Source of the DNA: Mycobacterium scrofulaceum
GTDB taxonomy: Bacteria; Actinomycetota; Actinomycetes; Mycobacteriales; Mycobacteriaceae
Reading direction: 5' to 3'
Assembly: GCF_001667885.1 (NCBI RefSeq)
Contig: NZ_LZJW01000033.1
Coordinates: 1 to 64,000 of the forward strand
DNA length: 64,000 nt
The position numbers and the translations under genes were made by a program. The notes under the pieces are model-generated. The model did no database searches. It saw only the letters and a list, made by a program, of their open reading frames with translations, and had not been told where the DNA came from. Shown here piece by piece: positions 16,034 through 27,200 of this stretch; position 1 is the stretch's first letter, and every line of letters begins with the position of its first letter.

Positions 16034-16064
16034 AGTACAGACCTTGCGACAGTTGTAAGGTCAA
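16034..16064 (-). promoter_or_regulatory. MerR-type promoter with 19-bp spacer and operator dyad
   Basis: On the minus strand TTGACC (16064-16059) and TGTACT (16039-16034) form -35 and -10 boxes separated by 19 bp, the overlong spacing typical of MerR-controlled promoters. The spacer carries the dyad ACCTT...AAGGT (16041-16061), where MerR dimers bind. The expected start point is at about 16027, the A of the Rieske ATG, predicting a leaderless mRNA. The divergent MerR gene begins 7 bp from the dyad. Confidence 0.8.
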
Positions 16065-16067
16065 GGC

Positions 16068-16967
16068 GTGGCTGAGCAGTTGCTGATCGGCGACGTCACG
16101 GCCCTGACCGGGATCGCTTCCGGTCGCATCCGCCACTACGAGAAAATCGGCCTGCTGCGCGCCGAGCATCTGTCCAATGGCTATCGCGTCTTCGGCGTGG
16201 AGCAGGTGCTCGACCTGTTGCGCATCGATCTGATGAGAAGTCTCGGCGTCAGCATCAACGACATCCAGCGGCTGGTCGCGGGCGGGCGCACCACGTTGGC
16301 CGGTGTGCTCGATGAGCACCGGACGTTGTTGATGCGTCAGCGCGACCGGCTGGACCAGCTGATCGCGGCCATCGACCGGTCCCGCGCCGCCACCGATCGC
16401 CCCGCCGAAGACGTCAACGAGGACATCCTGCGCAGGCTGGCGACCACTCACCGCGACAGCATCGGGGTCATCGGGCGGCTCAGCGCACCGCTGTCCGAGC
16501 CCGTCGCCGCGATGTACGCCGACCTGTTCGACGAGTGGGACTTGCCGGTTCCGGTCCTCTTCGGCCAGATGGTCCTGCCGGCGGCGGCCAGCACGTTGTT
16601 GGCGGAACTGGCCGAGACGCCGGGACGCCAGGTGCTGTTCGACCGGTTACGCAACCTCGCCGGCGACGTGATCACGTTGGCCGACGACGGGGCGGCGACG
16701 GAGCTTGCCCACCGCTGGATCGACGAGCAACTCGCCGACCCGCTGCCCGACGACGTGGTCGGCGTGCTGCGGGGAGTGCAACCGGCGCTGGAGCGCGACC
16801 CGGTCATCGTGCAGGGATTCCGGGCCTGGGCGGGATCGATCAACCCGGCCGCCGCGCACTTCCTCGACGAGATCGCCCGGCAGACCGCCGGCCGCGGCCT
16901 GGAGGCCGTGAGCGTCATCGTGCTGCCCACCGCGACGTCGCCCCAAACCCAGGATGTGGCACTGTGA
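16068..16967 (+). CDS. MerR-family transcriptional regulator
   Basis: A 299-residue regulator. The N-terminal MerR helix-turn-helix reads LIGDVTALTGIASGRIRHYEKIGLL followed by the wing NGYRVFGVEQVLDLLRIDLMRSLGVSINDIQRL and a dimerising helix at about residues 75-110. The 190-residue C-terminal region is far larger than in metal sensors and is probably an effector domain for an organic ligand; I do not recognise it. The GTG at 16068 lies just outside the operator dyad. The regulator probably controls itself and the divergent Rieske oxygenase by DNA distortion of the 19-bp spacer. Confidence 0.9.
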   Translation: MAEQLLIGDVTALTGIASGRIRHYEKIGLLRAEHLSNGYRVFGVEQVLDLLRIDLMRSLGVSINDIQRLVAGGRTTLAGVLDEHRTLLMRQRDRLDQLIAAIDRSRAATDRPAEDVNEDILRRLATTHRDSIGVIGRLSAPLSEPVAAMYADLFDEWDLPVPVLFGQMVLPAAASTLLAELAETPGRQVLFDRLRNLAGDVITLADDGAATELAHRWIDEQLADPLPDDVVGVLRGVQPALERDPVIVQGFRAWAGSINPAAAHFLDEIARQTAGRGLEAVSVIVLPTATSPQTQDVAL

Positions 16968-17027
16968 TGCAGATGTGATCAGTGTGGTCAATGTGTCAGA
17001 TGGGGTTGCTGTCGTACTCTGTCGCTT

Positions 17028-17750
17028 GTGTCCTGCGTTTCGCGTCGCGACCTGCTCAGATTGGCGGCCGCAACCCCAGCCATAGTGGGCCTGGGCGTCG
17101 CGGGCGCATCCATGGGCGCCGCGCCGGCGTCGGCATCGCTCGGCACCCTGTTGGACTACGCGGCCGGCGTCATCCCCGCCAGCCAGATCAGGGCCGCCGG
17201 GGCCGTGGGTTCGATCAGGTACGTGTCGGACCGGCGACCCGGCGGCAACTGGATGCTTGGCAAGCCGATCCAGGTCGCCGAGGCGCGTGACCTCGACAGC
17301 AACGGGCTCAAAATCGTGTCCTGTTATCAGTACGGCAAGGGCAACACCGCCGACTGGCTCGGCGGAGCCAACGCCGGGCTTCAGCACGCGCAGCGCGGGA
17401 TGCAGCTGCACGCCGCCGCCGGTGGGCCGGCCACCGCGCCGATCTACGCCTCCATCGACGACGACCCCTCCTACGACCAGTACAAACAGCTGATCGCGCC
17501 GTATCTACGGTCGTGGGAGTCGGTGATCGGTCATCAGCGCACAGGTGTGTACGCCAATTCGAAGACCATCGACTGGGCGCTGCACGACGGTTTGGGGTCT
17601 TACTTCTGGCAGCACAACTGGGGCTCACCCAAGGGGTTCACCCACCCCGCCGCCCATTTGCATCAGGTTGAGATCGACAAACGCAGCGTCGGCGGGGTTG
17701 GGGTAGACGTCAACGAAATCCTCAAGCCGCAATTCGGCCAGTGGGCCTAG
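17028..17750 (+). CDS. Tat-exported DUF1906 glycoside-hydrolase-like protein (Rv2525c-like)
   Basis: A 240-residue protein with a twin-arginine signal (SRRDLLRLAAATPAIVGLGV, cleavage near ASA-SL). The DUF1906 domain contains LDYAAGVIPASQIRAAGAVGSIRYVSD, IVSCYQYGK and PIYASIDDDPSY, the pattern of a TIM-barrel lysozyme-like fold with acidic active-site residues. Rv2525c of M. tuberculosis lies in the same place next to fas and is a Tat substrate linked to cell-envelope phenotypes. I use the GTG at 17028; a TTG sits one codon upstream. It is likely to act on peptidoglycan or another wall glycan, but activity is unproven. Confidence 0.9.
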   Translation: MSCVSRRDLLRLAAATPAIVGLGVAGASMGAAPASASLGTLLDYAAGVIPASQIRAAGAVGSIRYVSDRRPGGNWMLGKPIQVAEARDLDSNGLKIVSCYQYGKGNTADWLGGANAGLQHAQRGMQLHAAAGGPATAPIYASIDDDPSYDQYKQLIAPYLRSWESVIGHQRTGVYANSKTIDWALHDGLGSYFWQHNWGSPKGFTHPAAHLHQVEIDKRSVGGVGVDVNEILKPQFGQWA

Positions 17751-18293
17751 CCGCCGGGTCCCTTCACCGGCCGACGTCGGGCGGCCACTCTTAAAGATCC
17801 CAGCAAACACTCGTTCGCTCATTCTGGGCGGCGGTGGGTGCGAACGCCTCCCGATCGACACGCTTGAGCCGGGTTGGACGCGGCTCGACGGCTCGAAATT
17901 TTTACATAACGATTACATAACAAAACTGCTTTGATCAGCGCAGTTATAGCTACTCGACCGTAACCACCTACATGCAGCAGGTTTGTTCGCCGGGCCCGCG
18001 CCGCCGATTCAGGCCGGTGTTACCCAGGACACGGTTACCCATGCGTAGAACTCACCAGTAACCAATCACCACGCAAAACGGGGCTCGATCCTTATGACAC
18101 TCTTAGTACAGCCGATGCAGTCCGCCGCGCCGCTCCACCGACCCGGACGGCCCGCCGACAACACACCGGTCAGACGGATCTTCGGTCGCGATTCGATGTG
18201 GAATCGACGGACTCTGTGAGTTCCTGTCCCCTTCGGACCGGCTGAACGCACTGATACGTAAGACGTACAAGAGGCATTGAGGGAGATACAGAC
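17751..18293. promoter_or_regulatory. 543-bp fas upstream region with repeated motifs
   Basis: No gene is evident here. Two direct repeats TTACATAAC at 17902-17910 and 17913-17921 have an 11-bp period. GTAACC occurs at 17960-17965 and 18058-18063, with the inverse GGTTAC at 18033-18038 forming a dyad with the last. fas is known to be controlled by FasR in mycobacteria, so one of these sets may be its operator; which one cannot be told from sequence. GAGGGAGATACAGAC before the GTG at 18294 is the fas ribosome-binding site. Confidence 0.5.
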
Positions 18294-21200
18294 GTGACGA
18301 TCCACGAGCACGACCGGGTGTCCGCTGATCGCGATTCGAACGAACCGCACACCGCCCACGCTCTGGTCGACCGTCTGACGGCCGGCGAGCCGTACGCCGT
18401 CGCGTTTGGCGGCCAGGGCAGCGCCTGGCTGGAGACCCTCGAAGAATTGGTGTCATCGGCCGGGATCGAGTCCGACCTGGCAACGCTGGTCGGTGAGGTG
18501 GAACTGCTGCTCGAGCCGGTGGCCAAAGAGCTCGTGGTGGTGCGCCCGATCGGTTTCGAGCCGCTCACCTGGGTGCGCGCGCTCGCGGCCGAGGACCCCG
18601 TTCCGTCGGACAAGCACCTGACGTCGGCCGCGGTGTCGATTCCCGGGGTGCTGCTCACCCAAATCGCCGCCGTGCGCGCGCTGGCACGCCAAGGCATGGA
18701 CCTGAACGACACCCCGCCGGTGGCCGTCGCGGGGCATTCGCAAGGCGTGCTCGCGGTCGAGGCGCTCAAGGCCGCCGGCACCCGCGACGCCGAACTGCTG
18801 GCGATGGCGCAATTGATCGGCGCGGCCGGGACGCTGGTGGCCCGTCGGCGCGGCATCTCGGTGCTCGGCGACCGCCCCCCGATGGTGTCGGTGACCAACG
18901 CCGACCCCGAGCGCATCGGCCGCTTGCTCGACGAGTTCGCGCAAGACGTCCGCACCGTGTTGCCGCCGGTGTTGTCCATCCGCAACGGCCGACGCTCGGT
19001 CGTCATCACCGGCACACCCGAGCAGCTGTCCCGGTTCGAGCTGTACTGCCGGCAGATCTCCGAGAAGGAGGAGGCCGACCGCAAGAACAAGCTGCGCGGT
19101 GGGGACGTCTTCGCGCCGGTCTTCGACCCGGTGCAGGTGGAGGTCGGGTTCCACACGCCCCGGTTGGCCGACGGCATCGACATCGTCGGCGGCTGGGCCG
19201 AAAAGGTGGGCCTCGACGTCGCGCTGGCGCGCGAGCTGACGGAAGCCATCCTGGTGCGCCGCGTCGACTGGGTCGAGGAGATCAACCGCGTGCACGAGGC
19301 CGGTGCGCGCTGGATCCTCGACCTGGGGCCCGGAGACATCCTGACCCGGCTGACCGCGCCGGTGATCCGGGGCCTCGGTGTGGGCATCGTGCCCGCCGCG
19401 ACCCGCGGCGGGCAGCGCAACCTGTTCACCGTCGGCGCCGTCCCCGAGGTGGCGCGGCCCTGGTCGAGCTACGCCCCCACGGCGGTTCGCCTGCCCGACG
19501 GCCGGGTCAAGCTGTCGACCAAGTTCACCCGGCTGACCGGACGCTCGCCGATCCTGCTTGCGGGCATGACCCCGACGACGGTCGACGCCAAGATCGTCGC
19601 CGCCGCGGCCAACGCTGGATACTGGGCGGAGCTGGCCGGTGGTGGGCAGGTCACCGAGGAGATCTTTGCCGCCCGCGTCGACGAGCTCTCCACGCTGCTC
19701 GAGCCGGGCCGCACCTATCAGTTCAACGCGTTGTTCCTCGACCCGTACCTGTGGAAGCTGCAGGTCGGCGGAAAGCGCTTGGTGCAGAAGGCCCGTCAGT
19801 CCGGCGCGGCGATCGACGGCCTGGTGATCAGCGCCGGCATCCCGGACCTCGAGGACGCCGTGGAGCTGATCGAGGAGCTCAACGACGTCGGCATCAGCCA
19901 CGTGGTGTTCAAGCCCGGCACGGTCGAGCAGATCCGCTCGGTCATCCGCATCGCGACCGAGGTGCCCACCAAGCCGGTGATCATGCACATCGAGGGTGGG
20001 CGTGCCGGCGGCCACCACTCCTGGGAAGACCTCGACGACCTGCTGCTGGCAACGTATTCCGAACTGCGGTCGCGCCCCAACATCACCGTCTGCGTCGGCG
20101 GCGGCATCGGCACGCCCGAGCGGGCGGCCGAGTACCTGTCCGGGCGCTGGGCCGAGAAGTACGGCTTCCCGCTGATGCCCATCGACGGCATCCTGGTCGG
20201 CACCGCGGCGATGGCGACGCTGGAGGCCACCACCTCCCCGTCGGTCAAGCGGATGCTGGTCGAGACGCAGGGCACCGACCAGTGGGTCGGCGCCGGAAAA
20301 GCCGTGGGCGGCATGGCTTCCAGCCGCAGCCAGCTGGGTGCCGACATCCACGAGATCGACAACAGCGCCTCGCGGTGCGGGCGGCTGCTCGATGAGGTCG
20401 CCGGTGACGCGGAGGCGGTGGCGGCTCGTCGTGACGAGATCATCGCCGCGATGGCCAACACGGCCAAGCCGTACTTCGGTGACGTCGCCGACATGACCTA
20501 CCTGCAGTGGCTGCAGCGCTACGTCGAGCTGGCCATCGGTGAGGGCGACTCCACCGCCGACACGGCCGCGCCGGGCAGCCCCTGGCTGGCCGACACCTGG
20601 CGCGACCGGTTCCAGCAGATGCTGCAGCGCGCCGAAGCCCGCTTGCACACAAAGGATTCCGGCCCCATCGAGACGTTGTTCAACGATGCGGCCCTGCTGG
20701 AACGGCCTGACGACGCGATCGCCGCACTGCTTACGCACTACCCGGACGCCGACACCGTGCAGCTGCATCCGGCCGACGTCCCCTTCTTCGTCACCCTGTG
20801 CAAGACGCTGGGCAAGCCGGTCAACTTCGTGCCGGTCATCGACAAGGACGTGCGGCGCTGGTGGCGCAGCGACTCGCTGTGGCAGGCGCACGACGCCCGC
20901 TACGACGCCGACCAGGTGTGCATCATCCCGGGCACCGCTGCCGTGGCCGGCATCACCCGGATGGACGAACCGGTCGGCGAGTTGTTGGACCGCTTCGAGC
21001 AGGCCGCCATCGACGAGGTGCTCTCCTCCAACGGGCAGCCCCGGGCCGTCGCGTCGCGTCGCCTGGGTCGGCAGGACGTGACCGGACCGCTCGCCGTCGT
21101 GCTGGACGCCCCCGACGTGCAGTGGGCCGGCCGCACCGCGACCAATCCGGTCCACCGGATCGCAGACCCCGGCGATTGGCTGGTACATGACGGGCCTGAA

Positions 21201-24200
21201 AGTCGCCGCGCCACACACTCATTCACCGGCGCGCGGCTTGAGGTCGACGGCGATCGGGTGGTGCTGAGCGTCCCGATCTCGGGGACTTGGATCGACATCC
21301 CGTTCACTCTGCCGGCCAACACCGTCGACGGCGGAACCCCGGTGGTATCCACCGAGGACGCCGCCACCGCCATGCGCGCCGTGCTGGCGATCGCCGCTGG
21401 TGTCGAGGGGCCGGAATTCCTGCCCGCGGTCGTGGACGGCACGGCCGCCGTGACGGTGGACTGGGACCCCGAGCGGGTCGCCGACCACACCGGGGTCACC
21501 GCCACCTTCGGCGAGCCGCTGGCGCCCGGCCTCACCACCGTGCCCGACGCGCTGGTCGGCCTGTGCTGGCCCGCGGTATTCGCGGCGATCGGCTCGGCGG
21601 TCACCGACGCCGGCGTGCCGGTCGTCGAGGGCCTGCTGAGCCTCGTGCACCTGGACCACGCCGCCCATGTGGTCGGTGCCCTGCCGAAGGTCGCGGCCGA
21701 ATTGGCCATCAGCGCAACGGCTTCCCCGGCCGTCGACACGGACATGGGCCGTGTGGTCCGGGTCGCGGTGACGATCGCCGACGCCGACGGCGCGACCATC
21801 GCCCGTTTCGACGAGCGCTTTGCGATCCTTGGTCGCACGGGCTCTGCCGAGCTCACCGACCCGGTGCGGGCCGGCGGTGCGGTGTCGGAGAACGCGACCG
21901 ACACCCCGCGTCGCCGCCGCCGCGACGTCCGGCTGACCGCCCCTGTCGACATGCGACCGTTCGCCGTGGTGTCCGGTGATCACAACCCGATCCACACCGA
22001 CCGGGCGGCCGCCCTGCTGGCCGGCCTGGAATCGCCGATCGTGCATGGCATGTGGTTGTCGGCCGCGGCGCAGCACGCGGTGACCGCCACCGACGGTCAG
22101 GCGCGCCCGCCGGCCCGGCTGATCGGCTGGACCGCGCGCTTCCTGGGCATGGTGCGCCCCGGCGACGAGGTCGACTTCCGCGTCGAGCGCGTCGGAATCG
22201 ACCGGGGAGCAGAGGTTTTGGAAGTCGCGGCCCGCATCGGCTCCGACCTGGTGATGTCGGCGACGGCGCGCCTGGCCGCCCCGCACACGGTGTACGCCTT
22301 CCCGGGCCAAGGCATTCAGCACAAGGGCATGGGCATGGACGTCCGCGCCCGGTCGAAGGCCGCCCGCAAGGTGTGGGACAAGGCGGACAAGTTCACCCGC
22401 GACACGCTGGGCTTCTCGGTGCTGCACGTGGTGCGCGACAACCCGACCAGCATCATCGCCAGCGGCGTGCACTACAACCACCCCGAGGGGGTGCTGTACC
22501 TGACGCAGTTCACCCAGGTCGCCATGGCGACCGTGGCGGCGGCCCAGGTCGCCGAGATGCGTGAGCAAGGGGCCTTCGTCGAAGGCGCGATCGCCTGCGG
22601 CCACTCGGTCGGCGAGTACACCGCGCTGGCCTGCGTCACAGGCATCTACGAGCTAGAAGCCCTGCTGGAGACGGTGTTTCACCGGGGTTCGAAGATGCAC
22701 GACATCGTGCCCCGCGACGAGCTGGGCCGCTCGAACTACCGGCTGGCCGCCATCCGCCCGTCGCAGATCGACCTGCCCGATGATGAGGTCCCCGGCTTCG
22801 TGGCCGAAATCGCCGAGCGCACGGGCGAATTCCTGGAGATCGTGAACTTCAACCTGCGCGGTTCGCAGTACGCGATCGCCGGCACGGTCCGCGGCCTCGA
22901 GGAGCTGGAGGCCGAGGTGGAGCGGCGCCGCGAGCTCACCGGCGGCAAGCGTTCCTTCATCCTGGTGCCGGGGATCGACGTGCCGTTCCACTCGCGGGTG
23001 CTGCGCGTCGGGGTGGCGGAGTTCCGCCGCTCGCTCGAGCGCGTGATGCCGCGTGACAAGAACCCCGACGTCATCATCGGCCGCTACATCCCCAACCTGG
23101 TGCCCAGGCCGTTCACCCTCGACCGCGACTTCATCCAAGAGATCCGCGATCTGGTGCCCGCCGAGCCGCTCGACCCGATCCTGGCCGACTACGACACCTG
23201 GCTGGCCGAGCGCCGCAACGAGATGGCGCGCATCGTCTTGATCGAGCTCTTGGCCTGGCAGTTCGCCAGCCCGGTGCGCTGGATCGAAACCCAGGACCTG
23301 CTGTTCACCGAGGAGGCCGCGGGCGGCCTGGGCGTGGAGCGGTTCGTCGAGATCGGCGTGAAGTCGGCGCCGACCGTCGCAGGGCTGGCCACCAACACCC
23401 TCAAGCTTCCCGAATACGCGCACAGCACAGTCGAAGTGCTCAACGCCGAGCGTGACGCCGCGGTGCTGTTCGCCACCGACACCGACCCCGAGCGGGAGCC
23501 GGAGGCCGACGAGCCGGCCGCCGATTCCGACGCTGCCGCGTCGGACGGTGGGCCCAACCCCAATGTCGCCCCAGCCGTCGCTGCGGCTCCGGCCGCAGCT
23601 CCGTCCGGTGCTCCGAGGCCCGATGACATCGGGTTCGACGCCGCCGACGCCACCCTGGCGCTGATCGCACTGTCGGCCAAGATGCGCATCGACCAGATCG
23701 AGGAGCTCGACTCCATCGAGTCGATCACCGACGGTGCCTCGTCACGGCGCAACCAGTTGCTCGTCGACCTCGGGTCGGAGTTGAACCTGGGTGCCATCGA
23801 CGGCGCCGCCGAGGCCGACCTGGCCGGCCTGCGGTCGCAGGTCACCAAGCTGGCCCGTACCTACAAGCCTTTCGGCCCAGTGCTTTCCGACGCGATCAAC
23901 GACCAGCTGCGCACCGTGCTCGGGCCCTCCGGCAAGCGGCCCGCCGCGATCGCCGAGCGGGTCAAGAAGACGTGGGAGCTCGGCGACGGCTGGGCCAAGC
24001 ACGTCACGGTGGAAGTCGCGCTGGGCACCCGCGAGGGCACCAGCGTGCGCGGGGGCGCCATGGGCCACCTGCACGAGGGCGCGCTGGCCGACGCCGCGTC
24101 GGTCGACAAGGTCATCGACGCCGCGGTCGCTTCCGTGGCCGCGCGCCGCGGGATCGCGGTGGCGCTGCCCTCTTCGGGTGGCGGCGGCGGTGCGACAGTC

Positions 24201-27200
24201 GACGCGGCCGCGCTGAGCGAATTCACCGACCAGATCACCGGCCGCGACGGTGTGCTCGCCTCGGCCGCCCGCCTGATCCTGGGCCAGCTCGGCCACGACA
24301 ATCCGGTGAGCGCGCTGCCTGCGGCCACCGACGCCGAGCTCATCGACCTGGTCACCGCCGAACTCGGCGCGGACTGGCCGCGTCTGGTGGCACCGGCTTT
24401 CGACGCCAAGAAGGCCGTTGTCTTCGACGACCGGTGGGCCAGCGCCCGGGAGGACCTGGTCAAGCTCTGGCTGGCCGACGAGGGTGAGATCGACGCCCAG
24501 TGGAAGAGCCTGTCCGAAAGGTTCGAGGGCGCGGGCCATGTCGTCGCGACCCAGGCCACCTGGTGGCAGGGCAAGTCGCTGGCCGCGGGTCGCCAGATCC
24601 ACGCGTCGCTGTACGGCCGCATCGCGGCCGGCGCCGAGAACCCCGACCCCGGCCCGTACAGCAGCGAAGTCGCCGTGGTGACGGGCGCTTCCAAGGGCTC
24701 GATCGCCGCGTCGGTCGTCGCCCGACTGCTCGACGGCGGAGCCACGGTCATCGCCACGACCTCGAAGCTTGACGATGAGCGGCTGGCGTTCTACCGCGGC
24801 CTCTATCGCGACCACGCCCGCTACGGCGCGGCGCTGTGGGTGGTCGCCGCCAACATGGCGTCCTACTCCGACATCGACGCACTGGTGGAATGGATCGGCA
24901 CCGAGCAGACCGAAAGCCTTGGGCCGCAATCCATTCACATCAAGGACGCGCAGACCCCGACGCTGCTCTTCCCGTTCGCGGCGCCGCGCGTCGCCGGGGA
25001 CCTGTCGGAGGCGGGTTCGCGTTCCGAGATGGAGATGAAGGTTCTGCTCTGGGCGGTGCAGCGGTTGATCGGTGGGCTGTCCAAGATCGGTGCCGAGCGC
25101 GACATCGCGTCGCGGCTGCACGTCGTGCTGCCCGGCTCGCCCAACCGCGGCATGTTCGGCGGCGACGGCGCCTACGGCGAGGCCAAGTCGGCGCTGGACG
25201 CGCTGGTGAGTCGCTGGCACGCCGAATCCTCTTGGGCCGCAAGGGTCAGCCTCGCGCATGCGTTGATCGGCTGGACCCGCGGCACCGGGCTGATGGGCCA
25301 CAACGACGCCATCGTCGAGGCCGTCGAGGAGGCCGGTGTCACCACGTATTCCACCGAGCAGATGGCGGCCATGCTGCTGGACCTCTGCGACGTCGAATCC
25401 AAGGTGGCGGCGGCCGGCGCGCCGATCAAGGCCGACCTGACCGGTGGCCTCGCCGAGGCCAACCTCGACATGTCCGAACTGGCCGCCAAGGCGCGCGAGC
25501 AGGCCACGTCGAGCGAGCAGACTTCGGAAGACGCGGCGGCCGAGGGCACCATCGCCGCACTGCCGTCTCCGCCGCGCGGCGTCAAGCCGGCACCGCCGCC
25601 CGAGTGGGCCGACCTGGACGTCGACCCGGCCGACCTGGTGGTGATCGTCGGCGGGGCCGAGATCGGGCCGTACGGGTCGTCGCGCACCCGGTTCGAGATG
25701 GAGGTCGACAACGAACTGTCGGCGGCCGGTGTCCTCGAGCTGGCCTGGACCACCGGGCTGGTGCGCTGGGAGGACGACCCCCAACCCGGTTGGTATGACA
25801 CCGAATCCGGTGACCTGGTCGACGAGACCGAACTGGTCGAGCGCTACCACGACATCGTGGTCGAGCGGGTGGGCATCCGTGAGTTCGTCGACGACGGGGC
25901 GATCGACCCCGATCACGCGTCGCCGCTGCTGGTGTCGGTGTTCTTGGAGAAGGACTTCTCCTTCGTGGTGTCCTCGGAGGCCGACGCTCGCGCCTTCGTC
26001 GAATTCGACCCTGAGCACACGATCGTGCGGCCCGTGGCCGACTCCAGCGACTGGCAGGTGATCCGCAAGGCCGGCACCGAGATTCGGGTCCCGCGCAAGA
26101 CCAAGCTGTCGCGGGTCGTCGGCGCGCAGGTCCCCACCGGATTCGATCCGACCGTGTTCGGCATCAGCCAGGACATGGCCAGCTCGACAGACCGGGTGGC
26201 GCTGTGGAACATCGTCGCGACCGTCGACGCGTTCCTGTCGTCGGGATTCACCCCGACCGAGTTGATGCGGTGGGTGCACCCGGGCCTAGTGGCCAGCACC
26301 CAGGGCACCGGCATGGGCGGGATGACCTCGATGCAGACCATGTATCACGGCAACCTGCTCGGCCGGAACAAGCCGAACGACATCCTGCAGGAAGTGTTGC
26401 CGAATGTCGTTGCCGCGCATGTCATTCAGAGCTATGTGGGCAGCTACGGCGCGATGATCCACCCGGTCGGCGCGTGCGCGACCGCGGCGGTGTCGGTCGA
26501 GGAGGGCGTCGACAAGATCCGCCTCGGCAAGGCAGAACTGGTGGTTGCCGGCGGCTTCGACGACCTGACGCTGGAAGCCATCATCGGCTTCGGTGACATG
26601 GCCGCCACCGCCGACACGTCCATGATGCGGGGCCGGGGCATCCACGACTCGAAGTTCTCCCGGCCCAATGACCGGCGCCGGCTCGGCTTCGTCGAGGCGC
26701 AGGGCGGCGGCACCATCCTGCTCGCCCGGGGCGACCTGGCGCTCAAGATGGGCCTGCCCGTGTTGGCCGTCGTCGCCTACGCGCAGTCGTTCGCCGACGG
26801 CGTGCACAGCTCGATCCCGGCGCCGGGTCTGGGCGCCCTGGGCGCCGGTCGCGGCGGCAGGGACTCGCAGTTGGCGCGGGCGCTCGGCAAGCTCGGCGTC
26901 GGCGCCGACGACATCGCGGTGATCTCCAAGCACGACACCTCGACGCTGGCCAACGATCCCAACGAGACCGAGCTCCACGAGCGGCTGGCCGACTCGCTGG
27001 GCCGCTCCCAGGGCGCACCGCTGTTCGTGGTGTCGCAGAAGAGCCTCACCGGCCACGCCAAGGGTGGTGCGGCGGTGTTCCAGATGATGGGCCTGTGCCA
27101 GATGCTGCGCGACGGGGTGATCCCGCCGAACCGCAGCCTGGACTGCGTCGACGACGAGCTGGCCGGCTCGGCGCACTTCGTCTGGGTGCGGGAGACGCTG

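Noticed and set aside
18453..26279. Very long minus-strand open frames opposite fas (921 and 845 codons)
   Set aside because: They mirror the codon structure of fas and show no recognisable protein features.
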